Below are positions 18,147 through 26,106 of a stretch of DNA of 51,801 nucleotides, piece by piece. Numbering within the stretch: position 1 is the first letter of the stretch; each line of letters opens with the position of its first letter. This DNA is from Clostridiales bacterium VE202-01 (GTDB lineage: Bacteria; Bacillota_I; Bacilli_A; Erysipelotrichales; Coprobacillaceae). Both the position numbers and the translations under genes were made by a program. A model generated the notes under the pieces. The model had not been told where the DNA came from. It saw only the letters and a list, made by a program, of their open reading frames with translations, and did not search any database. The stretch covers positions 1 to 51,801 of the forward strand of contig BAHP02000032.1 in assembly GCA_000508865.1 (NCBI GenBank), read 5' to 3'.

Positions 18147-18169
18147 AAACCTAAGCCTGGCTTAGGTTT
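18147..18169 (-). terminator. Likely terminator downstream of the ABC permease
   Basis: A 10-bp perfect stem (AAACCTAAGC/GCTTAGGTTT) with a 3-base loop is followed by TTTTG on the minus strand. The T-tract is short, so termination may be partial. The remaining bases between 18049 and 18259 are AT-rich and hold a TATAAT-like -10 box for the hydrolase gene. Confidence 0.55.
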
Positions 18170-18259
18170 CAGAGAAAAAATTTTTTTAAATTTTCTTTAG
18201 AATTTCTTAAGATTTTATATACTCCTAAATAATAATTCTTATAACCATAAAGAATTTAA

Positions 18260-21200
18260 TTACTCAATACTTTTTAAAGACTCAACCATATCAATGCGAT
18301 TTAAAACTTTACGCATTACAAAATTAATAAATGACGTAAAAAACATCGTAATTACTATTGCATATATATAACTCATTAAATTTACACTTCTAACGAACAT
18401 TGCAACTTCTACTTCGACCGTTGTAATAATAAACATATGAATCAACTTACCAAGTCCTAAGCCTACAAAAGATCCAATCAGTCCTAAAATACGATTTTCT
18501 CTAAATACATAATCGTATACTTCTTTTGGATAAAATCCTAATACTTTAATTGTCGCAATTTCACTTTTACGTTCCTGAATATTAATATTCGTTAAATTAT
18601 ATAACACAATAAAGGCCAAAGCCCCAGCACAAACAATCAAAATAACAACAACACTATCAATACTTCCCATTTGATCTCTAAATCCTTGCGAGATTCCTTG
18701 AATATAATTAACTGAATCAATATTTGTATCCTGATTACAATATTCACTAATTCTATCTTCATTAGTTTTATCTTTTAAATTAAAGTAAGTATAATTCTTA
18801 TTTACCTGCTCACCCGTTAATTTTTGATAAAACTGATCAGTCATATAAATATGATGTTGAAAGTGTAATACCATTACCCCGCTAACTTTTACTTGATAGT
18901 TTTGATCATCAATTTTAAGTGTAATTTTATCTCCAGCCACTACTTTTAATAATTCTGAAAGTTTAGCTGAAATAATTACTCCATCATTATTCAATTTCAA
19001 TTCATCATGAGTATCAAAATCCTCAAATTTAATATATTTACTTAATTCTTGATTACTATTAAATACTTCTAAAGTACCATAATATTCTTTATCATCCAAA
19101 ACACTGATCGTCTTTCGATAAAAACTACAGCTATCTTTAACATTACTTACATCATTAAAAGCGGCCTGTTCCTGCTTCAATTCTGACTGATTCAAATTCT
19201 TATCAAAAACAACAACTCCATCATAAACCCATATATTACCGTACTGCTTATCGGCAAGGGTGGAAATTGAATTTTTAATTCCAAATCCAACTACTATTAA
19301 AGCTGTACATCCAGCAATTCCAATGATAGACATAAAGAAACGTTTTTTATATCTAAAAATATTTCGCATCGTCACCTTTTGGTTAAAAGACAGTCTTTTC
19401 CAAATAAAAGTAATTCTTTCTAAAATTATCCTCTTACCAATTTTTGGGGGTTTAGGCCGTAATAAATTCGAAGGAGTTTCATTTAATTCCTGACGTACTA
19501 CGATATAAGTGACAATCATTGTAATTGCAACCGAAATCACAAATGTTTGCACACAGATAAAAGCGCTAAATCTTACTATTATTGGTGCTCCAACACTAAA
19601 TAACATTTTATGATACAAGAAATAAATTATTCCTGGGAAAAAATATACACCAAGGACCATTCCTAAAACACTAGCAAAGAAAGTCGCTAAAAAGGAATAG
19701 ATAAGATACTGATTAATAACATCTTTTTTATCATATCCTAAGGCTCTAAATGTACCACTTTGAATTCGCTGTTCTTCAACCATTCGTGTCATTGTAGTAA
19801 GACTCACTAAAGCGGCTACTAAAAAGAAAATTAATGGAAATACGACAGCTAAAGCGGCCATTGATTTACAGGCAGAATCAAAACTTAATATACTTGCATT
19901 TTCATCTCTAGTTAATGTTATTAATTCACTTTTCGGAATATCTTTGAGACTATCATGACCTTCATCTAATTTTTGCTTTGCTTCATCTAACTGTACTCGA
20001 GCATTATCTAAATCTATTTTTGTTTGATCTAATAAAATTTTCGTATCATCTAAAGTTTTTTTAGAATTATCTAATTCTTGTTTAGATGACTTTAAAATAA
20101 CCTCTGTGCTATCAAGCTTAGCTTTACTTTCATCTAAAGTTTTTTTAGTATTTTCTAATAAAATCCTGTTTTGTTCTAAAACATTCTTATTTTCATCTAA
20201 CTCAATTTTACTTTTATCTAATTCTTGTTTTAGATTAGTACTCGTTGTATCTAAAATCTCTAATTTTTCTTTCGTTTGATCTAAAAATGTTTTCAATTCA
20301 GTTAGCTGTCCTTCAGGAATTCCCGCATTAATAGCATCATTATACTCATTTAATTTTTGCTGATACACTTGATTCAATTGCTGATATTGACTTATCAACT
20401 GATTATACTGCTCCATACCTGCCTGCCACTCAACTAACCCTTGATCATATTGACTTTTTCCTTCAAGATAAGCCTGCCAGCCTTGATCATATTGAGCTTT
20501 TCCAGCATTATACTGATTTAAGCCATCCTGATATTGTTGATAGCCTTCATTATATTGCGTCAAACCTTCTTGATATTGACGATATCCATCTTGATACTTG
20601 GCTAAACCATCATTATACTGGTTGATTCCATCAGCATACTGTTTCTCTCCTTCAGATAGATCCTTTTCACCTTCATCAATTTCCTCATTAGCATTCTCAA
20701 CAAGTTCATCATCTATTTGTGTTATTTCTTGATCTAATACTTTTTTTATTTGTTTATCAACTTTTTTTGTATAATCAAGATATTCATCACTAAATACACT
20801 ATCGTTGTCTGGATTTTTTAACGTTATTCTTAGCTCATTAAAAATTTCTGTGCCTCGTAAATCATATAGTTCTTGAGGCTGCGCTATGGTTTCATTTCCC
20901 TTGGATAATATTTCTACATAACCATCATTCGTTCCGTCTCCTAAGGTATTTGTCCCACGTTCAATATTACTAACATAACGACAATCATTAACAAAACCAC
21001 TAACTATAAATTCTTTAGAACCATTATCATTAGATAAAATAATTTTATCACCAATATTCACTTTATTCTTTAAAGTAAAATTATAATCAATTACACATTC
21101 ATCATCTTTATCCGGCAGTTTCCCTTCAACAACTTCTAATTTATTTACTTTATTATCAAAATTTTTATTAGAATAAACAGTAACTCCTTTACTATTATCA

Positions 21201-21496
21201 TTAAATTCTATCAGTGCATCAAAACGATTTCCATATTCAACAGCCTTTACCTCATCAATAGCCAATATTTTTTCAATAACATCTTCATCAAACCCTAAAG
21301 TATTAATATAATTCAAATCATTATATTCATATTTCTTTAAATAATCATCCATTGTAGTTTCCATGATCAATGAAGTATGCCGTAATCCCGCAAAAAAGGC
21401 TGCTCCTAAAAAAACAATACAAAAAATAGATAAAAATCTTGCTTTAGTTTTACGAATAATTTGAATTTGATTTTTTACATACGCTCTTTTTTTCAT
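18260..21496 (-). CDS. Large FtsX-family ABC permease with heptad-repeat extracytoplasmic domain
   Basis: A 1078-residue membrane subunit of a MacB/FtsX-type ABC system. An N-terminal helix (FLSIFCIVFLGAAFFAGL) leads to a large external domain (about residues 45-520). Then come FtsX-like transmembrane blocks: LAVVFPLIFFLVAALVSL, further helices, a second external domain and a C-terminal block ending in YIYAIVITMFF. The external domain contains two 7-residue-period tracts, one of QY-x-x-G units and one of LD-x-x-K-x-x-L units (plus positions about 19940-20700), predicted coiled coil. I use ATG 21494-21496; a TTG four codons earlier has no advantage. It follows its ATPase by one base. Substrate unknown; drug/peptide export or envelope work is plausible. 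Confidence 0.88.
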   Translation of the reverse strand: MKKRAYVKNQIQIIRKTKARFLSIFCIVFLGAAFFAGLRHTSLIMETTMDDYLKKYEYNDLNYINTLGFDEDVIEKILAIDEVKAVEYGNRFDALIEFNDNSKGVTVYSNKNFDNKVNKLEVVEGKLPDKDDECVIDYNFTLKNKVNIGDKIILSNDNGSKEFIVSGFVNDCRYVSNIERGTNTLGDGTNDGYVEILSKGNETIAQPQELYDLRGTEIFNELRITLKNPDNDSVFSDEYLDYTKKVDKQIKKVLDQEITQIDDELVENANEEIDEGEKDLSEGEKQYADGINQYNDGLAKYQDGYRQYQEGLTQYNEGYQQYQDGLNQYNAGKAQYDQGWQAYLEGKSQYDQGLVEWQAGMEQYNQLISQYQQLNQVYQQKLNEYNDAINAGIPEGQLTELKTFLDQTKEKLEILDTTSTNLKQELDKSKIELDENKNVLEQNRILLENTKKTLDESKAKLDSTEVILKSSKQELDNSKKTLDDTKILLDQTKIDLDNARVQLDEAKQKLDEGHDSLKDIPKSELITLTRDENASILSFDSACKSMAALAVVFPLIFFLVAALVSLTTMTRMVEEQRIQSGTFRALGYDKKDVINQYLIYSFLATFFASVLGMVLGVYFFPGIIYFLYHKMLFSVGAPIIVRFSAFICVQTFVISVAITMIVTYIVVRQELNETPSNLLRPKPPKIGKRIILERITFIWKRLSFNQKVTMRNIFRYKKRFFMSIIGIAGCTALIVVGFGIKNSISTLADKQYGNIWVYDGVVVFDKNLNQSELKQEQAAFNDVSNVKDSCSFYRKTISVLDDKEYYGTLEVFNSNQELSKYIKFEDFDTHDELKLNNDGVIISAKLSELLKVVAGDKITLKIDDQNYQVKVSGVMVLHFQHHIYMTDQFYQKLTGEQVNKNYTYFNLKDKTNEDRISEYCNQDTNIDSVNYIQGISQGFRDQMGSIDSVVVILIVCAGALAFIVLYNLTNINIQERKSEIATIKVLGFYPKEVYDYVFRENRILGLIGSFVGLGLGKLIHMFIITTVEVEVAMFVRSVNLMSYIYAIVITMFFTSFINFVMRKVLNRIDMVESLKSIE

Positions 21497-21497
21497 A

Positions 21498-22208
21498 TTA
21501 CCACTCAATTTCTGCTATCGGTTTAGGATTTTCATTTAGACTCATCGATGCTACCTGCCCATTTTTCAGATGAATGATCCGATCTGCCATTGGTGCCAAA
21601 GCACTATTATGAGTAATGACGATCACTGTCATCGTATATTTATCACACATCTCTCTTAACAAGCCTAAAATTGCTTTACCGGTTTGGTAATCTAAAGCCC
21701 CTGTTGGTTCATCACACAACAATAATTTAGGATTTTTAGCGATAGCTCTTGCAATCGCCACTCGCTGTTGTTCACCACCTGATAATTGGGCTGGAAAGTT
21801 ATTAGTTCTATCTTCCAAACCAACTCTTTTTAACACCATTTTTACATCTAAAGGATTTTTTGATATTTGTGTTGCCAGCTCAACATTTTCAAGAGCTGTT
21901 AAATTTTGAACTAAATTATAAAATTGAAAAACAAACCCGATATCATCTCTACGATATTGTGTCAACTGTTTTTCATCATATGCTGCAACATCTTTACCAT
22001 CAACAATGATTTTGCCACTAGTAGCCTTATCCATTCCACCAAGCAAATTTAAAATCGTCGTTTTTCCAGCTCCTGAAGGTCCTACAATAACAACAAACTC
22101 ACCTTTTTCAATCTTAAAATCAACACCATTTGATGCATTGATCTCAACATCACCAACTTTGTATATTTTTTTTACGTTTTCAAAAACAATGAAGCTTTTC
22201 ACTAGCAT
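21498..22208 (-). CDS. ABC transporter ATP-binding protein (MacB/LolD type)
   Basis: This is the ATPase partner of the large FtsX-type permease. Walker A is [17 protein letters not shown], with the MacB/LolD-type Q-loop FQFYNL, the signature [14 protein letters not shown], Walker [13 protein letters not shown] and the H-loop ITHN. Length is 236 residues. The ATG at 22206-22208 (after AAAGGT) is preferred over the GTG three bases earlier. The stop is one base before the permease ATG. LolD/MacB-like ATPases usually energise mechanotransmission through an FtsX-fold permease rather than classic import. Confidence 0.93.
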   Translation of the reverse strand: MLVKSFIVFENVKKIYKVGDVEINASNGVDFKIEKGEFVVIVGPSGAGKTTILNLLGGMDKATSGKIIVDGKDVAAYDEKQLTQYRRDDIGFVFQFYNLVQNLTALENVELATQISKNPLDVKMVLKRVGLEDRTNNFPAQLSGGEQQRVAIARAIAKNPKLLLCDEPTGALDYQTGKAILGLLREMCDKYTMTVIVITHNSALAPMADRIIHLKNGQVASMSLNENPKPIAEIEW

Positions 22209-22234
22209 CACTACCTTTCTTTTTCGACATTATA

Positions 22235-22263
22235 ATTATAACATGAAATAATTATTGTTTAAA
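22235..22263 (-). promoter_or_regulatory. Probable promoter of the ABC operon
   Basis: On the minus strand TTTAAA (-35, 22258-22263) and TATAAT (-10, 22235-22240) are 17 bases apart. The -35 is weak (4 of 6 matches). Confidence 0.5.
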
Positions 22264-22298
22264 GAAACCAACTTTGGATCAATTTTTATTTTTATAGG

Positions 22299-22324
22299 AA
22301 TTTTAACATTTAAATGTTAAAATT
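22299..22324. repeat. 26-bp perfect palindrome between divergent genes
   Basis: A perfect dyad centred at 22311/22312 (half-site AATTTTAACATTT) lies between the ABC operon and the phosphodiesterase gene, about 36 bases upstream of the ABC -35 box. No T-tract follows on either side, so it is more likely an operator than a terminator. Confidence 0.5.
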
Positions 22325-22417
22325 ATATTAATGAAGCGTTTTCTTAATAATTTTGTTGATTGATATCAAATCATAACAATTACCAATGCTTTTAATAACT
22401 ACATAAGGAGATACAAA

Positions 22418-22948
22418 ATGAAGATAATGATCTTGTCTGATTCTCACACAATGCCTAAAGAGGATCTAATAACTTTGCTTAAACATAGCCGTGCTGACTA
22501 TTATATACACTGTGGTGATATTTATACATCCTATGACGGCCTTGGTTTAAATAATTTTTATTTAGTTAGAGGAAATAATGATTTTAATAGAAACATTCAT
22601 GATGAAATATTTATTACTATTGATAATCTCAAATTTTTTGTTACACACGGTCATCATTACAACGTTGACTATGACCTTGACAATCTTTTTAATACTGGTG
22701 AGAAAAAAGGTGCCGATGTCATATGTTTTGGACATACCCACAGTCCTTTTATCATTAATAAAAACAACATCACCATGATCAATCCCGGTAGTGTCTGTTA
22801 TTCACGGGGAAAATATCGTGCCCCAACTTATTGCATCTACGATACCCGAAATAAAAAAACTGTTTTTTATGATGTCACTACCCTTAAACCATGTAATCCT
22901 TTTAGCACTTCAAAAAAAGAACCATTTTTTAAAAAATGGTTCAAATAA
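22418..22948 (+). CDS. YfcE/MJ0936-family metallophosphoesterase
   Basis: This calcineurin-like phosphoesterase has the metal-binding motifs DSH (LSDSHTMP), CGD, GNND, THGHHYNV and GHTHSPF, then NPGSVCYSRG. Homologues hydrolyse phosphodiesters in vitro; the physiological substrate is unknown. The length of 176 residues is usual. The ATG at 22418 follows AAGGAG. Its 3' end (EPFFKKWF codons) contains a perfect 24-base palindrome that serves as terminator for the convergent SRPBCC gene; the two stops are only adjacent. Confidence 0.88.
   Translation: MKIMILSDSHTMPKEDLITLLKHSRADYYIHCGDIYTSYDGLGLNNFYLVRGNNDFNRNIHDEIFITIDNLKFFVTHGHHYNVDYDLDNLFNTGEKKGADVICFGHTHSPFIINKNNITMINPGSVCYSRGKYRAPTYCIYDTRNKKTVFYDVTTLKPCNPFSTSKKEPFFKKWFK
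22919..22942 (-). terminator. Terminator for the SRPBCC gene, embedded in the phosphodiesterase CDS
   Basis: A perfect 24-base palindrome (half-site GAACCATTTTTT) is followed on the minus strand by seven T. It lies wholly inside the coding end of the convergent gene. Confidence 0.75.
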
Positions 22949-23341
22949 TCAATACTCCTGCAATTCCTTTTTCAAATCCTCAATATAACGTTCTTCAAAT
23001 TTATCAACATTCATAAATTTACCTAAAAATGATCGAGGTTCAAAATAAAACAACAAGTACAATCTACAACCACCATTTTTCAACGGTGCAAACTGCCCAC
23101 ACCAATGTCCTTGATAATTATCATTTTGAACATTATATTCAAGCTGAATATTTTTATGATAATCAGTTATTTTAATTTTAGTATTCCTGCCTTTGCGATC
23201 ATATTCTATATATTCATTATCACTGATTTTTTCCACTTTTGATAAATCACTACGCCAAGAACAATCGCTCATATTGGTTACAGTTTCAAACACTTTTTCA
23301 ACATTACTTTTAAAATCAACTGTCATCTCCACACGTTTCAT
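22949..23341 (-). CDS. SRPBCC-fold protein
   Basis: A 130-residue protein with the SRPBCC/START-like pattern: a first strand KRVEMTVDFKSNVEKVFETVTNM, the central DCSWRSDLSKVEKI, a GHWCGQFAP turn and a long C-terminal amphipathic helix. Such small proteins bind hydrophobic ligands or act as polyketide-cyclase-like folds; the ligand is unknown. The ATG at 23339-23341 follows GGAGGGAT; the longer frame's upstream ATG lies before this site and is unlikely. It is monocistronic and convergent with the phosphodiesterase. Confidence 0.75.
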   Translation of the reverse strand: MKRVEMTVDFKSNVEKVFETVTNMSDCSWRSDLSKVEKISDNEYIEYDRKGRNTKIKITDYHKNIQLEYNVQNDNYQGHWCGQFAPLKNGGCRLYLLFYFEPRSFLGKFMNVDKFEERYIEDLKKELQEY

Positions 23342-23418
23342 TTTTATCCCTCCAAAAATCATAGTTTACATCAATTTCATTATAACATATTCACATCTTT
23401 AAAAGTGTTCACTATGAT

Positions 23419-23448
23419 AAAAAGACTGTTGGATCCAACAGTCTTTTT
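23419..23448 (-). terminator. Intrinsic terminator of the infC-rpmI-rplT operon
   Basis: A 30-base perfect palindrome (half-site AAAAAGACTGTTGGA) with a GGATCC centre lies just after the rplT stop, with T-tracts on both strands. Confidence 0.85.
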
Positions 23449-23450
23449 TA

Positions 23451-23810
23451 TTATTTTTCTAATGCTTTTTTAGCAGTGTTGACAATTTCAGTAAATCCTT
23501 TTGGATCACAAATTGCAACTTCTGATAACATTTTACGGTTAATTTCAACGTTAGCTAATTTTAATCCGTGCATTAATTTAGAATATGAGATATTATTTAA
23601 TCTTGCAGCTGCATTAATACGAGCGATCCATAATTTTCTCATATCTCTTTTTACTTGTCTTCTATCTCTATATGAATAAGCTAATGAATGCATAACTTGT
23701 TCATGTGCTGTTTTATATAATGTATGTTTAGAACCAAAATATCCTTTGGCTAATTTTAATACTTTTTTTCTTCTACGTCTTGTAGTAAATCCACCTTTTA
23801 CTCTTGCCAT
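23451..23810 (-). CDS. rplT: 50S ribosomal protein L20
   Basis: L20 binds 23S rRNA early in 50S assembly and represses its own operon by binding the leader. The sequence is canonical: [53 protein letters not shown] and [19 protein letters not shown]. At 119 residues it is full length. It is the last gene of infC-rpmI-rplT and is followed by the perfect-palindrome terminator. Confidence 0.99.
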   Translation of the reverse strand: MARVKGGFTTRRRRKKVLKLAKGYFGSKHTLYKTAHEQVMHSLAYSYRDRRQVKRDMRKLWIARINAAARLNNISYSKLMHGLKLANVEINRKMLSEVAICDPKGFTEIVNTAKKALEK

Positions 23811-23833
23811 TTATATATTCCTCCTATTTAAAA

Positions 23834-24028
23834 CTATTTACATAATCTTGATTTAATTCTCTTATAATCAGAAGCATGTACTAGAGTTGCTTTAGCTAAA
23901 TGTTTCTTTTGTTTATGAGTTTTGTTATGAGATAAGTGTGATACGTAAGCATGACTACGTTTTAATTTACCACTACCTGTTCTTTTTAAACGTTTTTTTA
24001 GACCACTATGTGATTTCATTTTTGGCAT
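23834..24028 (-). CDS. rpmI: 50S ribosomal protein L35
   Basis: L35 is a small basic protein of the large subunit. The 64 residues [22 protein letters not shown]... with the [22 protein letters not shown] segment are typical. It has an AGGAGG site before the ATG, and sits between infC and rplT in the universal order. Confidence 0.99.
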   Translation of the reverse strand: MPKMKSHSGLKKRLKRTGSGKLKRSHAYVSHLSHNKTHKQKKHLAKATLVHASDYKRIKSRLCK

Positions 24029-24045
24029 AATAAATTCCTCCTAAA

Positions 24046-24585
24046 TTATTTTTTCTTTGGCGCAATTATTGCAGTTAAAGTTCTACCCTCAAGCTTAGCT
24101 GGTTTTTCAATCTGACCAACCTCAGCACACTCAGCTACGAAGTCATCAATAACTTTTTTACCAAGATCCATATGAGCTAATTGACGTCCTCTAAATCTAA
24201 TTGCCACCTTAACTTTATTACCTTCTTCTAACCATTTTAACGTTCTCTTTAATTTTACATTCTTATCATGAACATCAATAGTTACAGATAATTGTGTTTC
24301 TTTTAATGCAACAACTTTTGAATTTCGTTTCATTTCTTTAGCTTTCTTTTGTTGTTCAAAGCGATATTTACCAAAGTCCATGATCCGACATACCGGCGGT
24401 TTTGCATTTGGTGCAACACACACTAAATCAAGACCTTCGTTATAAGCAATATCAATCGCTTGATTACGAGACTTCACTCCTAATTGATCACCATTTTGAT
24501 CAATTACTAAAACTTCTTTGAAACGAATTTTCTCGTTTACCAACTCATCTGGTTGTTTTGGTTTTCTGTTATCAAATCTGCTAAT
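24046..24585 (-). CDS. infC: Translation initiation factor IF-3, with AUU start
   Basis: IF-3 binds the 30S subunit, prevents premature 50S joining and checks start codons. The family core is NEKIRFKEVLVIDQNGDQLG, DLVCVAPNAKPPVCRIMDFGKYRFEQQKK split by its usual linker, and a C-terminal VKVAIRFRGRQLAHMDLG. The frame opens at ATG 24598-24600, but that ATG lies inside the ribosome binding site GGAGGTGG and has no site of its own. ATT at 24583-24585, 8 bases after GGAGG, is the likely start, as in E. coli and other bacteria where AUU lets IF-3 limit its own synthesis. Product about 179 residues. Confidence 0.95.
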   Translation of the reverse strand: MSRFDNRKPKQPDELVNEKIRFKEVLVIDQNGDQLGVKSRNQAIDIAYNEGLDLVCVAPNAKPPVCRIMDFGKYRFEQQKKAKEMKRNSKVVALKETQLSVTIDVHDKNVKLKRTLKWLEEGNKVKVAIRFRGRQLAHMDLGKKVIDDFVAECAEVGQIEKPAKLEGRTLTAIIAPKKK

Positions 24586-24600
24586 AAAAGCCACCTCCAT

Positions 24601-24748
24601 TTTAGTAGTTTAAATAAAAAGTGAGCACACTAAGCGCCCACACATATTGACAATAAGATAATTATCTTAGTGACATTTGCCTATCGACATCATCAATCAG
24701 GCGAGAAGCAGGCACTTCTTCTTTCCACTACTTTTCATTTTCTTGTAT
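24601..24748 (-). promoter_or_regulatory. L20-type leader with attenuator upstream of infC
   Basis: The leader of about 150 bases ends in a G/C-rich hairpin (24621-24628 with 24634-24641, two G-U pairs) followed by TTTTTATTTA: a terminator just before infC. Upstream lie a 16-base palindrome (TAAGATAATTATCTTA, 24654-24669) and a GCCTGC...GGC region able to form alternative pairings. In Bacillota this position holds the L20-responsive leader, where L20 binding ends transcription. Class membership is inferred from position and attenuator, not from an alignment. Confidence 0.75.
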
Positions 24749-24777
24749 AGAATAGCATTTTAATTCAATAAAGTCAA
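24749..24777 (-). promoter_or_regulatory. Sigma-A promoter of the infC operon
   Basis: On the minus strand TTGACT (24772-24777), a 17-base spacer and TATTCT (24749-24754) are present. Transcription would begin at about 24742, at the start of the leader. Confidence 0.75.
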
Positions 24778-24791
24778 TAATATTTTAAAAT

Positions 24792-24869
24792 TTATTCATC
24801 TTCTTTTATTTGTAAATATTTAAATGCCCCTATGACTGTAAATCCTAATAAAACCATAATTGTAAACAT
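24792..24869 (-). CDS. 25-residue single-helix membrane peptide
   Basis: A short frame between the pseudouridine synthase and the infC promoter encodes MFTIMVLLGFTVIGAFKYLQ followed by IKEDE and TAA. The first 16 residues form one hydrophobic helix and the tail is charged, the usual layout of tiny bacterial membrane proteins. ATG at 24867-24869 follows GGTGATAGG, and TATAAT-like sequence lies about 20 bases upstream. No family is recognised. It could be chance, but start, Shine-Dalgarno-like site, composition and in-frame stop fit a real gene. Confidence 0.4.
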   Translation of the reverse strand: MFTIMVLLGFTVIGAFKYLQIKEDE

Positions 24870-24911
24870 CCTATCACCATTATATTATATGTTCAATTAT
24901 TCGTTTTATTC

Positions 24912-25757
24912 CTATTTATAAACTAAACATTTTTTAAAAACTTCCGGCATTGCTGCTTTAAACTCCATTTTTACCTTTGTATCAGGATGTACAAATGCAA
25001 ATACATGACTGTGCAATCCCATCCTTTTTAATGGATTAGTTGCAGCACCATATTTTTTATCACCAACGATGCTATGTCCTAAATACTGCATATGTACTCT
25101 AATCTGATTTTTACGTCCTGTATCTAAGAAAATTTCCAGCAGCGAATTATAACGAGACTCTTTTAAAACTTGATAATTAGTAATTGCTAGTTTCCCTTTT
25201 CTATGATTAGAAACATAGACCATCTGTGTTTTACTTTCATCTAAATAATTTTTTATTTGACCTTTCTTTTTATCTAATTTACCTTCAACGATTGCCAGAT
25301 AACCACGTTTATATACAATCTCATTCCAGTTGTTTTGCAGTTTATTTTTGATTATTTCGTTTTTAGCAAACATCAAAACACCTGATGTATCTTTATCTAA
25401 ACGATGAACAACAAATACTTTTGCCTTGTTATTTTTACTCTTCAAATATTCACCAACTAAATGATATGCGGTTTTCTCTTTTTCATTTCCACCAGCAATA
25501 CTTAACAATCCCGAAGGCTTATTAATTACAATTAATTCATCATCTTCATAAAGAATATCTAAATTTGTTTTTGAAAAACTACCTTTACTAACAACAATTT
25601 CATCACCTTTTTTTAATTGATAATTAAATTGGCTCGTTACTATTCCATTTACTTTAACCTGCTTATATTTTAATAAATTTTTAGCGTTCTTCCTACTATA
25701 ATGATTCAACAAAAATTCAATTAATAAAATATCTTTTTCAATCAGATATTTATTCAT
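24912..25757 (-). CDS. RluA-family pseudouridine synthase
   Basis: This enzyme converts specific uridines in rRNA to pseudouridine. An N-terminal S4-like RNA-binding part (SRKNAKNLLKYKQVKVNG, QLKKGDEI) precedes the catalytic domain with VHRLDKDTSGVLMFAK, which carries the catalytic Asp, and GRKNQIRVHMQYLGHSIVGDKKYG. The length of 281 residues suits the RluA/RluD group; the target uridine cannot be told from sequence. It overlaps the YbjQ gene by 8 bases and so is co-expressed with it. A second RluA-family gene lies at 36699-37514. Confidence 0.93.
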   Translation of the reverse strand: MNKYLIEKDILLIEFLLNHYSRKNAKNLLKYKQVKVNGIVTSQFNYQLKKGDEIVVSKGSFSKTNLDILYEDDELIVINKPSGLLSIAGGNEKEKTAYHLVGEYLKSKNNKAKVFVVHRLDKDTSGVLMFAKNEIIKNKLQNNWNEIVYKRGYLAIVEGKLDKKKGQIKNYLDESKTQMVYVSNHRKGKLAITNYQVLKESRYNSLLEIFLDTGRKNQIRVHMQYLGHSIVGDKKYGAATNPLKRMGLHSHVFAFVHPDTKVKMEFKAAMPEVFKKCLVYK

Positions 25758-26052
25758 TTATTTCTTCCGCCTTTACTGCCATCCCAGAAACTTGACATTC
25801 AATCATATTATTACCCAAATTAGTTGTCGTAAAGCGAACATTAACGATTGCTGTTGCATGTCTTCTCAAAGCATGTTCAACTATTATTGATGTTGCTTCT
25901 TGTCTAGTAATATCTAATAATTGTTCAATATTTGTATTATCATCAGTTTCTAAAGCCTTATTCATCACTTTACTGCCAAATACAATTCCTAAATTTTTAG
26001 TTATTTTATAACCTGGTAAATAATCCATTGTACATATTTCAACCATCTTCAT
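25750..26052 (-). CDS. YbjQ family (DUF74) putative heavy-metal-binding protein
   Basis: A 100-residue YbjQ/DUF74 protein: YLPGYKITKNLGIVFGSKV near the start, an internal ATSIIVEHALRRHATAIVNVRF helix-strand and the MIECQVSGMAV end. The family forms pentameric beta rings and is called 'heavy-metal binding' from structural work; the biological role is unclear. It lies between the degenerate P-type ATPase (55 bases upstream) and the pseudouridine synthase (8-base overlap), probably in one transcript. The link to the ATPase-like protein is suggestive but unproven. Confidence 0.82.
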   Translation of the reverse strand: MKMVEICTMDYLPGYKITKNLGIVFGSKVMNKALETDDNTNIEQLLDITRQEATSIIVEHALRRHATAIVNVRFTTTNLGNNMIECQVSGMAVKAEEINE

Positions 26053-26106
26053 ACAATTCTCTTCCCCTTATTTTTATCTATTCAAAGTCAGCTTAAAACA
26101 CCCTGC

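Noticed and set aside
18049..18259. A c-di-AMP (ydaO-type) riboswitch before the NlpC/P60 gene
   Set aside because: Such riboswitches often control NlpC/P60 hydrolases, but the available leader is short and lacks the complex fold.
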